DNA of 64,000 nt. Origin: Celeribacter halophilus. GTDB taxonomy: Bacteria > Pseudomonadota > Alphaproteobacteria > Rhodobacterales > Rhodobacteraceae. Shown here piece by piece: positions 28,108-35,945 of the stretch. Numbering within the stretch: the stretch's first letter is position 1; every line of letters starts with the position of its first letter. The notes below the pieces were generated by a model. It was not told the DNA's origin, searched no databases, and saw nothing but the letters and a program-made list of their open reading frames with translations. Where the stretch lies: contig NZ_FORY01000001.1 of the NCBI RefSeq assembly GCF_900114135.1, positions 116,569-180,568 of the forward strand. Reading direction: 5' to 3'. The position numbers were made by a program, and so were the translations under genes.

Positions 28108-28190
28108 TCAAAAACGGCCCCGCGCCAAGACCGCCCTTGCGATAAACCGGTGTTGGGTGCAAAAAGCACGCGATCACGAGGGAGTGCCAC

Positions 28191-28469
28191 ATGTCAGAGA
28201 CCATCGAAATCCGCCGCAAGCGTCTGAAAATCCGCGCATGGCGTCGCGGGATCAAGGAGATGGACCTTTTGATCGGCGGCTATGCCGACGCGCATCTGGA
28301 GAGTATGAACGAGGCCGAGCTTGACGAGTTCGAGATGCTGATGGACGAGCATGATCAGGATTTGCTGTCCTATGCGACAGGGCTCAAACCCGTGCCCGAA
28401 GCGATCAAGCCGATGCTGGAAAAACTGATTGCCGATGCCGATCAGACGTCTTGGGGCGTGAAGGGCTAA
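28191..28469 (+). CDS. sdhE: SdhE family (FAD assembly factor 2)
   Basis: 92 residues with the SdhE/CptB signature RRKRLKIRAWRRGIKEMDLL, whose RGxxE is the functional motif, followed by ELDEFEMLMDEHDQDLLSY. Family members promote covalent flavinylation of succinate dehydrogenase. The sdh genes themselves are not in the window. Confidence 0.93.
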   Translation: MSETIEIRRKRLKIRAWRRGIKEMDLLIGGYADAHLESMNEAELDEFEMLMDEHDQDLLSYATGLKPVPEAIKPMLEKLIADADQTSWGVKG

Positions 28470-28597
28470 ACCTGCGCCCGCGTTTGCGCTGCGCGGAGGC
28501 TTTGTGATCTGTCGATTGCAAAATTCCGCGCAGTTTAACCGAATTTTGGGAAATATCGATCAATCTGTCCCCCAACTGGCCATTGGCGGAGTGACAG

Positions 28598-29095
28598 ATG
28601 AGTATGCATTCAACATTCGTAAAACCGACGGATAGCCCCTTTATGTCTCAATATCTTGAGGCATTGTCTCTTGTTGAACGGCTGCATCGTCTGCTTCTTG
28701 ATGTGATCAAAGACGAGTTCGAGCGGGTCGGCATTCTGGAGATCAACGCGGTTCAGGCGCTTTTGCTGTTCAACGTCGGCGAGAACGAGGTGACTGCGGG
28801 GGAATTGAAGTCGCGCGGCTATTATCAGGGCTCGAATGTCTCCTATAATCTCAAGAAACTCGTGGATATGGGCTATATGCACCATCAGCGCTGTGAAATT
28901 GACCGCCGGTCCGTGCGGGTCAAGCTCACGGAAAAGGGCAACCATGTGCGCAAGACCGTGGCCGACCTGTTTTCGCGCCACGCGGACGGGTTGCAGAACA
29001 AAGGGGTGATATCCTCGGAAGGGATTGAGGATATCAACACCGCCTTGCGGCGGGTCGAACGGTATTGGGCGGACCAGATTCGCTATATCTACTGA
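28598..29095 (+). CDS. MarR family winged-helix regulator (LdtR-like)
   Basis: 165 residues. The winged helix lies at about 45-125 (LEINAVQALLLFNVGENEVT, then SRGYYQGSNVSYNLKKLVDM). The wing carries CEIDRRSVRVKLTEKG. The GYYQGSNVSYNLKKL recognition helix is characteristic of the alphaproteobacterial LdtR-like group, known to regulate cell-wall remodelling genes and osmotic stress. The start at 28598 is uncertain; a later ATG gives FMSQYLEAL. It is monocistronic with its own terminator. Confidence 0.85.
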   Translation: MSMHSTFVKPTDSPFMSQYLEALSLVERLHRLLLDVIKDEFERVGILEINAVQALLLFNVGENEVTAGELKSRGYYQGSNVSYNLKKLVDMGYMHHQRCEIDRRSVRVKLTEKGNHVRKTVADLFSRHADGLQNKGVISSEGIEDINTALRRVERYWADQIRYIY

Positions 29096-29114
29096 TTATA
29101 TACGAGCCGAAAAA

Positions 29115-29140
29115 ACGCCGCCCGGTGGGGCGACGTCTTT
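29115..29140 (+). terminator. Rho-independent terminator
   Basis: Stem ACGCCGCCC/GGGCGACGT has one mismatch, loop GGTG and tail CTTTAC. It lies between the MarR gene and convergent gloA. Confidence 0.6.
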
Positions 29141-29190
29141 ACTTTTCGGGATGGAATCAAAGGCATCTGGATAAATGCCTGAGAGCGGCC

Positions 29191-29613
29191 TCACCAATGG
29201 CCGGTGTTTTCCATAGAGGCCCAAGGCTCTTGCGGCGGCAGGCTGTCGCCTTTTTGCAAAAGCTCGATCGAGATATTGTCGGGCGAGCGCACAAAGGCCA
29301 TATGCCCGTCACGCGGCGGGCGGTTGATCACCACGCCTGCATCCATCAGCTTTTGACAAAGCGCATAAATGTCCTCCACCTCATAGGCCAGATGGCCGAA
29401 ATGGCGACTGTCAGAAGGCAATCCCTCGTCCCCGTCCCAGTTATAGGTGAGTTCCAACGGACATTCTGGCTGACCTTCGGGGGCCATGAAAATCAGGGAA
29501 AACCGTCCGGATTCGCTGTCGCGGCGTTTGATTTCTTTGAGCCCGAGCAATTCATAGAACGTCATGGACTTTTCCAGATCCTTGACCCGAACCATCGTGT
29601 GCAGATAGCGCAT
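29191..29613 (-). CDS. gloA: lactoylglutathione lyase (glyoxalase I) family
   Basis: 140 residues of the VOC fold. It has HTMVRVKDLEKSMTFYELLG with the first metal ligand His, LELTYNWD with a Glu ligand, HFGHLAYEVEDIY with the second His, and SPDNISIELLQKG with the last Glu. It isomerises the methylglyoxal-glutathione hemithioacetal. AGGAGG seven bases before the ATG at 29611-29613 fixes the start; the open frame upstream is ignored. Confidence 0.92.
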   Translation of the reverse strand: MRYLHTMVRVKDLEKSMTFYELLGLKEIKRRDSESGRFSLIFMAPEGQPECPLELTYNWDGDEGLPSDSRHFGHLAYEVEDIYALCQKLMDAGVVINRPPRDGHMAFVRSPDNISIELLQKGDSLPPQEPWASMENTGHW

Positions 29614-29755
29614 GTCGCTTCCTCCTGTAGGTGTTTGCGGCAACATTAGCGCGTCTTGCGCGGAATTCTATTTTTTCTACCTTCCTGCTTGGCGAACCCC
29701 CTTTGCATTTGTATGACTGGACTCTCCGAGGCCACAACATCTTGGGGGATGTCCC

Positions 29756-30550
29756 GTGCAGCAATACCACAATCAGCTTAAAACCATTCTCGCTCACGGG
29801 GTCGACACCACAGACCGCACAGGCACAGGCACGCGGTCCTATTTCGGGCTGCAAGCACGCTATCCTCTGGCGGACGGATTCCCGCTTGTGACGACGAAGA
29901 AACTGCACCTGCGCTCCATCATTCATGAGCTTTTGTGGTTCCTGTCCGGTGACACCAACATCCGCTATCTGAAAGAGAACGGCGTCTCGATCTGGGACGA
30001 ATGGGCAGATGAGAACGGCGATCTCGGGCCGGTTTACGGGGCACAATGGCGCAAATGGCCGGGGCATGAGCGCGGTCCGATCGACCAGATCGAGAACCTG
30101 CTCCATGCGATCAAGACCTCACCCGATTCTCGCCGACTGATCGTGTCCGCATGGAACCCTGCGGAGGTGGACAACATGGCGCTGCCGCCCTGTCATACGT
30201 TGTGGCAGGTGAAAATCCTTGGCGGCAAGTTGCACCTCCAGCTCTATCAACGCTCTGCCGATATGTTCCTCGGCGTGCCCTTCAACATCGCGTCTTATGC
30301 GCTTTTGTTGCAAATGCTGGCACAAGTCACAGGCTACGAGCCGGGGGATTTCGTCCATTCCATCGGGGACGCGCATATCTATTCCAACCATATGGATCAG
30401 GTGGCGCTACAACTGTCGCGCACGCCCAAGGCCCTGCCGAAGCTGCGGCTCAATCCGGATGTGAAGAATTTGTTCGACTTCACCTTCGACGATATCGAGA
30501 TCGTGGATTACGACCCCGATCCTGCAATCAAAGCGCCGGTTGCCGTATAA
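29756..30550 (+). CDS. thyA: thymidylate synthase
   Basis: 264 residues, the same length as E. coli ThyA. Cys146 in LPPCHTLWQ is the nucleophile. [20 protein letters not shown] and [10 protein letters not shown] are present. It methylates dUMP using 5,10-methylene-THF. The start codon is GTG, supported by GGGGGA just upstream and by the family N-terminus MQQYHNQLK. folA follows after 9 nt, so the dihydrofolate made here is recycled by the next gene product. Confidence 0.97.
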   Translation: MQQYHNQLKTILAHGVDTTDRTGTGTRSYFGLQARYPLADGFPLVTTKKLHLRSIIHELLWFLSGDTNIRYLKENGVSIWDEWADENGDLGPVYGAQWRKWPGHERGPIDQIENLLHAIKTSPDSRRLIVSAWNPAEVDNMALPPCHTLWQVKILGGKLHLQLYQRSADMFLGVPFNIASYALLLQMLAQVTGYEPGDFVHSIGDAHIYSNHMDQVALQLSRTPKALPKLRLNPDVKNLFDFTFDDIEIVDYDPDPAIKAPVAV

Positions 30551-30559
30551 GGAGGTCCC

Positions 30560-31033
30560 ATGATTACGCTCATCGCCGCCCGTGACCGCAACGGGGCCAT
30601 TGGTAAAGACAATACGATCCCGTGGGACGCGCCGGAGGATTTGAAATTCTTCATGCGCGAAACCATGGGCGGTGCCGTCATCATGGGGCGCAACACATGG
30701 GAAAGCCTGCCGTTCAAGCCTCTGAAAAATCGTCTGAATATCGTGGTGTCCAGTCAGGGCGTCGATCATGAGCATGTCTTTGCGACGGTCGAGGACGCCA
30801 TCACTTTCGCCCGTTCGGAAGGGCGCGCGCGGATCTACGGCATGGGGGGCTTCGGCATCTACAAGGCCATGCTGCCTCTGGCGGACCGTCTGGTGATCAC
30901 CGAGGTGGACACAGAGGTCGAAGGCGCCGACACATGGTTTCCCGCGTTCGATCCGGCCGAGTGGCGGGAGGTTTCGCGCATGGTGCTGCGCGCGGAGGCT
31001 CCGCGGTGCGAGGTCGTGGAATGGGTACGCTGA
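30560..31033 (+). CDS. folA: dihydrofolate reductase
   Basis: 157 residues. It has the N-terminal ITLIAARDRNGAIGKDNTIP with the substrate loop, Asp in the active site of PWDAPEDLKFF, MGRNTWESLP and YGMGGFGIYKAM with the NADPH-binding Gly pair. A very strong ribosome site AAGGAGG lies six bases before the ATG. It is an operon with thyA. Confidence 0.96.
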   Translation: MITLIAARDRNGAIGKDNTIPWDAPEDLKFFMRETMGGAVIMGRNTWESLPFKPLKNRLNIVVSSQGVDHEHVFATVEDAITFARSEGRARIYGMGGFGIYKAMLPLADRLVITEVDTEVEGADTWFPAFDPAEWREVSRMVLRAEAPRCEVVEWVR

Positions 31034-31165
31034 CTGTCAATTTGGCGAATTTAGGCTGATTGTTTCCTTTGGGGGAACATTATTTGTGGGTCATCACCAT
31101 TTCTTGCCCGCGTCCCTCGCGTGATGTAATCTTCTGATAACAGAGCTTTGTCGGGAGTTTGAGTT

Positions 31166-31474
31166 ATGATGAAAACAGCAATTGCCGTTCTGGCTGTCAC
31201 GTTGGGCGCAGGTCCGGTTCTGGCGGCAGAGACCCAGCCCTATGATCCGTCGGTCAAACTTTATGCCTATGAAGGTCAGGTCGAGAATTTCTGCCCTGCG
31301 GGCACACAGCCGGTCCGCTACGATGGCATGATCTCCTGCGGCGTGCCGGATGCGACGGGCTATGTCGATGCCCCCGTGGTGCGGCGCACCTATGCGGCAC
31401 CGGCGGCGGTGAATACGACCAGCCCGAAGTCCCCGAGTTATCAGCCCGAGACAATTTCCATGTCCGGCAGCTAA
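31166..31474 (+). CDS. small exported hypothetical protein
   Basis: 102 residues. The signal peptide MKTAIAVLAVTLGAGPVLA is cleaved near residue 20. The mature part is short, with a Cys pair (NFCPAGTQ, ISCGVPD) and a low-complexity Pro/Ala/Ser tail. No family was recognised. GGGAG lies before the ATG and a good terminator follows, so it is its own unit. Confidence 0.75.
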   Translation: MMKTAIAVLAVTLGAGPVLAAETQPYDPSVKLYAYEGQVENFCPAGTQPVRYDGMISCGVPDATGYVDAPVVRRTYAAPAAVNTTSPKSPSYQPETISMSGS

Positions 31475-31518
31475 GACCTGTTGCCTGAGCCATTCAGGCC
31501 CAGCCACAAATAGGAAAG

Positions 31519-31542
31519 CCCCGCCTTTGCGCGGGGATTTTT
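31519..31542 (+). terminator. Rho-independent terminator
   Basis: Stem CCCCGC/GCGGGG (31519-31524 with 31531-31536) is followed by A and five T. It lies between the small exported protein gene and the convergent GDSL gene. Confidence 0.8.
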
Positions 31543-31569
31543 GCTGCGATCTGATGTGGCTCTTGCGGG

Positions 31570-32208
31570 TTAGTCCTCGACAATCTCGGAGCGGATGAAG
31601 TCTGCAACCGCTTTGCCCAATGTGTCGTGAACGTCTTCGCTAAAATGCACGCCATCCACATCGGAAACGGAGATCACCGTATTGGCATCGAATACAGCCA
31701 CATCGCGGGCCTCTGCCTCGGCGCGCATGGCGTCTAGCGTGGCTTGGGCCTTGTCCTCTGAACCCGCGTAGAACTCCGCCAGACAGCCCGCCGCGTGGGG
31801 ACGGGGCGGCAGGATGAGGAAGGGTTCAAAGCCGCCGTGACGCATCTGCATCTCTTCGGAGAGGGCAACGTCAAGATGGAAGGCACAGGACTGTGCAATC
31901 TCCTCCGGCGCGGCCTCGAAATGGGCCTTGAGATCATTGGTCCCGAGCATGATCGTCATGGCATCAATCGGCCCATGGCTTTCGAGCGCGATGAAAAGTC
32001 CGATCCGCCCGTCCATATGCGGCCCCATCTCCGGATCAGGCGAGGCAAATGTGCGTCCCGGCAACCCCTCTTCAATCACATCCCAGCCCAGAGCCTCGCC
32101 CATAACCACAGGCCAGCGCCGTTCGAAACGCGGCAGGTCGGAAGGGCGGGAATGCATGGGCTGCGTGCCGTGGGTGTTGCTGTCGCCGAAAGTCAGGATC
32201 GTGGGCAT
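31570..32208 (-). CDS. SGNH/GDSL family hydrolase
   Basis: 212 residues. Block I ILTFGDSNTHGTQ has the nucleophilic Ser, block II is in EEGLPGRTF (Gly), block III LGTNDLK has the Asn, and block V DGVHFSEDVH holds the Asp-His pair. It probably hydrolyses an ester (arylesterase or acyl-esterase type); the substrate is unknown. No signal peptide, so cytosolic. Confidence 0.9.
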   Translation of the reverse strand: MPTILTFGDSNTHGTQPMHSRPSDLPRFERRWPVVMGEALGWDVIEEGLPGRTFASPDPEMGPHMDGRIGLFIALESHGPIDAMTIMLGTNDLKAHFEAAPEEIAQSCAFHLDVALSEEMQMRHGGFEPFLILPPRPHAAGCLAEFYAGSEDKAQATLDAMRAEAEARDVAVFDANTVISVSDVDGVHFSEDVHDTLGKAVADFIRSEIVED

Positions 32209-32276
32209 AGGGCCTCCATATAGAAAACGGCCCCGAACTTGCGCCCGGAACCGCCGACTTTCAAGGTGTAAATGGC

Positions 32277-32483
32277 TTAAAGCGCCACAAGATCGGATGC
32301 GGATGCGCGTCCGTCGCGGCCTTCACGAAGCTCGTAGCCGATCTTCATGTCATCCGCGAGGCCGGTCATACCAGCGCGCTCGACAGCGGAAATGTGCACG
32401 AACACATCCTTGCCGCCGTCATCAGGTGCAATAAAGCCGTAGCCTTTGGTGGTGTTGAACCATTTTACGGTGCCGGTGGGCAT
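32277..32483 (-). CDS. cold-shock domain protein
   Basis: 68 residues of the CspA type. RNP1 is in KGYGFIAPDD and RNP2 in DVFVHISAVER. It binds single-stranded RNA/DNA. AAGGAGAG precedes the ATG at 32481-32483. About 240 nt of upstream sequence (32484-32726) separates it from the ArsC-like gene, compatible with a long leader. That stretch holds no other gene that can be supported. Confidence 0.93.
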   Translation of the reverse strand: MPTGTVKWFNTTKGYGFIAPDDGGKDVFVHISAVERAGMTGLADDMKIGYELREGRDGRASASDLVAL

Positions 32484-32726
32484 ATCCCGTCTCTCCTTTA
32501 GTTTCATCCGCCGCAACGTGCGACGGGCCGGTGCAGCCAGGTCTTCCAAGTCTTCCTGCTGCCCCGTAAAGAAGGAGCGGTCGTTCGAAAGTCAGCAGTC
32601 ACGCTTTCGAGTGTGCAACACATCTGTATAAAGGCAAGCGACAAAATCGTAACAGGTGGGGCTGGGCGCGAAAAATGGGCAAAATGCCACCGAATGCGCC
32701 ACTTAAATGCCTGCTAGGAGGGCAAA

Positions 32727-33041
32727 ATGACGGTTATTTACGGGATCAAAACCTGTGACACATGCCGCAAAGCGGCGAAAGCGCTGGCGGTCGATCTGCA
32801 TGACATTCGGGCCAACCCGCTTTCAAGAGAACAGCTTGAGCGATTCTATCAGAGCTTCGGGGCCGCCCTTGTGAACACGCGCTCGACCACATGGCGCGGC
32901 CTGTCCGAGGCGGAGCGGGGGCGTGAGCCGCTTGATCTTCTGACCGACCACCCGACGCTGATGAAACGTCCGGTGATCGAGAAGGACGGCACGCTCTATC
33001 TCGGTTGGGGCAAGGATGTTCAGGCCGCTGTCTTGGGCTGA
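32727..33041 (+). CDS. ArsC/Spx-like reductase family (YffB type)
   Basis: 104 residues with a CxxC at Cys10/Cys13 in YGIKTCDTCRKAAK, thioredoxin-like fold, and LLTDHPTLMKRPVIEKDGTL that matches the ArsC/Spx family. YffB-like proteins are putative glutathione-dependent reductases; an arsenate reductase role is not proven. Its 3' end overlaps the convergent DoxX-type gene by 22 nt. Confidence 0.88.
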   Translation: MTVIYGIKTCDTCRKAAKALAVDLHDIRANPLSREQLERFYQSFGAALVNTRSTTWRGLSEAERGREPLDLLTDHPTLMKRPVIEKDGTLYLGWGKDVQAAVLG

Positions 33042-33577
33042 CACCGTTTCGAAATCAGCCGGTCGAGGGAGAAAACTCCGCCACCAAGCCCCGCGAGGGT
33101 GAGCAGCCCCAGCACCCAAAAGGCGCGTTGGTCGAGGATCAGTGCGTCGGAATGTCGGTCAAACAGCGCGCCGACCGTTTCCGCGCCAAGCCCGTGGCCG
33201 ATCACATCGGTGAGGCTTTGCACAATGATAAACCCGATCATCCCGAGCGCGGCCAGTCGGGTGGCCAGCCCCAGAACGATCAATGCGGGCAGCAGGAATT
33301 CGGCATAGGTTCCGGCCATGATTGTGAGCCATTCAAAGGCCCCGAAACCGGAAATGTCATAGCCTGCGGCTTCCATCTTGCGCGGAAAAATCTGGGCATA
33401 GGCGTTGAACGAGAGGGTGAACGGGCCCTCAAGCTTGGTGAGCGCAGAGGCCCAAAAATAGCGCAGGAGCACGGCGGCGAAGGTCAGACGTGCCAGAAGC
33501 GGCAAGGTCAGCACCGCGCCCGCGTTGATCTGTGTGGTGGCGCGGTGGAGGCGGGCGGTCAGGGGATGGGGGAGCAT
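33020..33577 (-). CDS. DoxX family membrane protein (bufferin operon, BufD-like)
   Basis: 185 residues with about four hydrophobic segments: LTLPLLARLTFAAVLLRYFW, a second near GFGAFEWLTIMAGTY, a third in LPALIVLGLATRLAALGMIG and a fourth near WVLGLLTLAGLGGG. DoxX relatives often sit with bufferin genes. It begins one nt after the BufC-like stop, so it is the last gene of the operon. It may take part in membrane redox chemistry or in delivery of the peptide; that is inference. Its end overlaps the convergent ArsC-like gene. Confidence 0.8.
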   Translation of the reverse strand: MLPHPLTARLHRATTQINAGAVLTLPLLARLTFAAVLLRYFWASALTKLEGPFTLSFNAYAQIFPRKMEAAGYDISGFGAFEWLTIMAGTYAEFLLPALIVLGLATRLAALGMIGFIIVQSLTDVIGHGLGAETVGALFDRHSDALILDQRAFWVLGLLTLAGLGGGVFSLDRLISKRCQPKTAA

Positions 33578-33578
33578 G

Positions 33579-34301
33579 TCACACCTCTTGAATGTCGATG
33601 ATGGCGCCGCCGGACAGAAGCGTGCCGAGAAATTTGGTCAGATCAAGCGTTTTCGGGGCCAGCTCTGCCGCTTCACCCAAGGCGATACCGTCGCGTAGAG
33701 CCTCTAGGACAGCGATTGTGCCGGTGGGAAAAGCCGTGGCGAGCGGGTCGAACTCGGGCCGTGTAATCAGAACGTCTTCGCCCCCGCCTGCGGGTTTCTC
33801 GCCGCCCGAGGCAAAGCCGTGCAGCTGGGTGACGGGATAGCGGCTTGCGAGCCAGAACACCGTCGGAGCGAGAACAACCTTTCGGGTGAAGAGCAGCGGG
33901 TCGGATAATTCCGCAGGCGGCACTGGGCGCGAATCTGCGGCGTGGTAACTGTTGCGCAAGCTCACTTCGAGATGCGCCACGTCTGCGAGATAAGGCAGGT
34001 TTCCGGCAGGTTCGAAGCGTGCGATGAACTGCGGGAAATCCGCGCCATACAGCGGCAGGATCGGAGATTTCGGCGGGTGCGCGCGAATGTATTTGCCCGC
34101 CATGGCGGCGAAAAATGCGTCTCCGACCAGCGTCTGTATCGCGGGAAAAGCCGCGCTGAGGGCGTCTTTCAGGCTCACGACGATGTTGTTGCGATAGACG
34201 TTGAACCGACGCTCCGCCGGTTGCCCCGTTGGGGTCACAAGCCCTGCGGGCACGGGCGCATCAGGGGTGAGAGCGGCGCGGAGAAACTCTTGCTCTCTCA
34301 T
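33579..34301 (-). CDS. DUF2063 family RiPP partner protein (BufC-like)
   Basis: 240 residues, start at ATG 34299-34301. The N-terminal DUF2063 domain reads REQEFLRAALTPDAPVPAGL and continues with FNVYRNNIVVSLKDAL and YADFP-type segments. Related BufC/MbnC-type proteins form a complex with the MNIO enzyme and help bind the precursor. It overlaps the MNIO gene by ATGA (34298-34301), so the two are translationally coupled. Confidence 0.88.
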   Translation of the reverse strand: MREQEFLRAALTPDAPVPAGLVTPTGQPAERRFNVYRNNIVVSLKDALSAAFPAIQTLVGDAFFAAMAGKYIRAHPPKSPILPLYGADFPQFIARFEPAGNLPYLADVAHLEVSLRNSYHAADSRPVPPAELSDPLLFTRKVVLAPTVFWLASRYPVTQLHGFASGGEKPAGGGEDVLITRPEFDPLATAFPTGTIAVLEALRDGIALGEAAELAPKTLDLTKFLGTLLSGGAIIDIQEV

Positions 34302-35146
34302 GCCAGAACCTGTTCCAGTCGCAGGGCCGCACGACCGGCTTCGGCGGCGAGAATGTCCCATTCCGGCACATCGGTGTCCCATTCGATCAGGGTCGGTTTC
34401 GGGCCGCCCGTGGCCAGCGTGTAGGTGTAGAGATGCCAGACCGGATCGGCGACCTCGCGCCCGTGGCTGTCGATCAACAGCGGTGCGCCGTCTTCGTCAT
34501 GGTCCTCGTCATGCCCGCCGAGATGGATCTCCCCGACCGCCTCATGGGGAAAGCTGTCGATATACTCATGCGGATCAAGGCTCAGGTTGTTGGCGGAGAC
34601 AAACACATTGTTTACGTCCAGCAAAAGCCCGCAGCCGGTGCGTTGGACCACCTGCCGCAGAAATGCGACCTCGCCCATCGTGCTTTCCGCGAAGGCCAGA
34701 TAGGAGGAGGGATTCTCCAACAACATCTGACGCCCGAGCGTGTCCTGCACCTCGTCGATATGGTCGCAGACGCGGGTGAGGGTGTCTTCGGTATAGGGCA
34801 GGGGCAACAGATCGTTGAAATAGCCTGCGTCATGGGTGGACCATGCGAGATGTTCGGAGAAGGAGGCGGGGTCAAGCGCATCGGTCAGATGCTTGAGACG
34901 CGCAAGGTGCTCCGCATCCAGTCTCCCTTCGCCGCCGATAGACAGGCCGACCCCATGCACGGAGATCGGAAAACGGTCTGAGAGTGCGCGCAGTTGCGCC
35001 AGAGGGCGGCCACCGGCACCCATGTAGTTTTCTGCATGGATTTCGAGCCATTTTACAGGGTGGTCCTCCTGTAGAATGTTCGAAAAGTGCTTGGATTTAT
35101 ATCCGACACCGACACCGGCCGGCAGGTGTTTCGTCTGGTCCAACAT
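34298..35146 (-). CDS. DUF692 / MNIO family enzyme (BufB-like)
   Basis: 282 residues of the multinuclear non-haem iron oxidase family (TIM-barrel). Candidate metal ligands are in KWLEIHAENYMG, SVHGVGLS, FSEHLAWSTHD, LLENPSSYL, GLLLDVNNVFVSANN, EIHLGGHDEDH and TLIEWDTDV. Family members use mixed-valence iron to modify Cys in a precursor peptide. The neighbouring DUF2282 gene is the expected substrate. AAGGAGA lies seven bases before ATG 35144-35146, so the longer upstream frame is not used. It begins 85 nt after the precursor gene. Confidence 0.93.
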   Translation of the reverse strand: MLDQTKHLPAGVGVGYKSKHFSNILQEDHPVKWLEIHAENYMGAGGRPLAQLRALSDRFPISVHGVGLSIGGEGRLDAEHLARLKHLTDALDPASFSEHLAWSTHDAGYFNDLLPLPYTEDTLTRVCDHIDEVQDTLGRQMLLENPSSYLAFAESTMGEVAFLRQVVQRTGCGLLLDVNNVFVSANNLSLDPHEYIDSFPHEAVGEIHLGGHDEDHDEDGAPLLIDSHGREVADPVWHLYTYTLATGGPKPTLIEWDTDVPEWDILAAEAGRAALRLEQVLA

Positions 35147-35231
35147 CTGGTTCTCCTTGAGGTCTCGGCTTGAGGATCGGCTTGGAAAAAGGTGATCCGG
35201 CGCGGGTCCGTTGCGCCGGATCGGGGAGGGA

Positions 35232-35537
35232 TCACATGTCCATCGGGAGGTCGCGATCAAGTGCTTCGAGCGAGCCCATGCGAGCGGTGCCGTCTTCCAT
35301 GGCCGGAAGTTCGATCTCTGCGCAAGTGCCAGCAGGAACGAGGGTCCATGCGTTGCCTTGGTAGTCGACTTTGGAAGTGCCTGCGCAAGTTGTGCCCGGA
35401 CCTGCCGCACAGCCGTTTTCACCAGCCATGGAAACGCCGAAGCATTTTTCCTGATCAGCGGCGGAGGCTGCGCCTGCGACGGAGAGGGCGGCGGTCATGG
35501 CGCCGAGAAGGGCGAGGGTTTTGGATTGAGTGCTCAT
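35232..35537 (-). CDS. DUF2282 precursor, bufferin (BufA1-like)
   Basis: 101 residues. The signal peptide [20 protein letters not shown] is cleaved near AASA about residue 26. Four core cysteines at 32, 43, 51 and 72 lie in [31 protein letters not shown] and PAGTCAEI, which is the DUF2282 pattern. In characterised relatives the MNIO enzyme modifies core Cys and the peptide binds copper in the periplasm. A further 29 acidic residues follow Cys72 and are longer than I expect for the family. GGGAG before ATG 35535-35537 supports the start. It is first in the operon with its own leader. Confidence 0.9.
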   Translation of the reverse strand: MSTQSKTLALLGAMTAALSVAGAASAADQEKCFGVSMAGENGCAAGPGTTCAGTSKVDYQGNAWTLVPAGTCAEIELPAMEDGTARMGSLEALDRDLPMDM

Positions 35538-35584
35538 TGGGTTGTGTCTCCCGGTTGTGTCAAATCCGCCGTCAGTGGCGGTGA

Positions 35585-35642
35585 GGACAGATTGACAGAG
35601 CCGGAGGGTCACAGGCCACTCACGGGCGCGTCAGCTGACGCG
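35585..35642 (-). promoter_or_regulatory. candidate promoter and 16-bp palindrome upstream of the bufferin operon
   Basis: A perfect palindrome CGCGTCAGCTGACGCG lies at 35627-35642, about 90 bp before the precursor ATG. On the minus strand GTGACC (35607-35612) and CTGTCC (35585-35590) are 16 nt apart, a spacing like an ECF-type promoter. Caulobacter bufferin genes are under an ECF sigma factor, but the match here is weak. Confidence 0.35.
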
Positions 35643-35945
35643 GGTGTCAGGGACTGAAACAAACGCTTTCGTGAGTTGTGTTCGAACGGCTTTCGGGCGG
35701 CTGCCCTGCGCATGAGTCCGGGGTTGGCTTGGTCTAGGGAGATTGTCGTATGTTCCCAGTGCGCTACTGCGCAGTGACCGGTTGAAACAATCTTCACGGA
35801 AAAGCCGGACGTGCGTGTGCCGCAGTGCAACAGGGGATGCGCGTGCAACTCATATATGTCAGATCTTTCTGAATTATTTCAGTTTCAAGCAACTCCGGCA
35901 TGACCAGACGGCATGACACATGCCGTAAATCGCCGGTTTTGGCCG
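35643..35945. other. intergenic region, no gene supported
   Basis: About 300 nt between the bufferin promoter side and the DASS symporter 3' end. A 79-codon open frame on the minus strand (35609-35848) lacks a ribosome site and family resemblance. Otherwise nothing is seen but an AT-rich segment near 35850-35890. Confidence 0.5.

Noticed and set aside
35609..35848. 79-codon minus-strand frame upstream of the bufferin operon
   Set aside because: No ribosome site, no family resemblance, and it overlaps the probable promoter palindrome.
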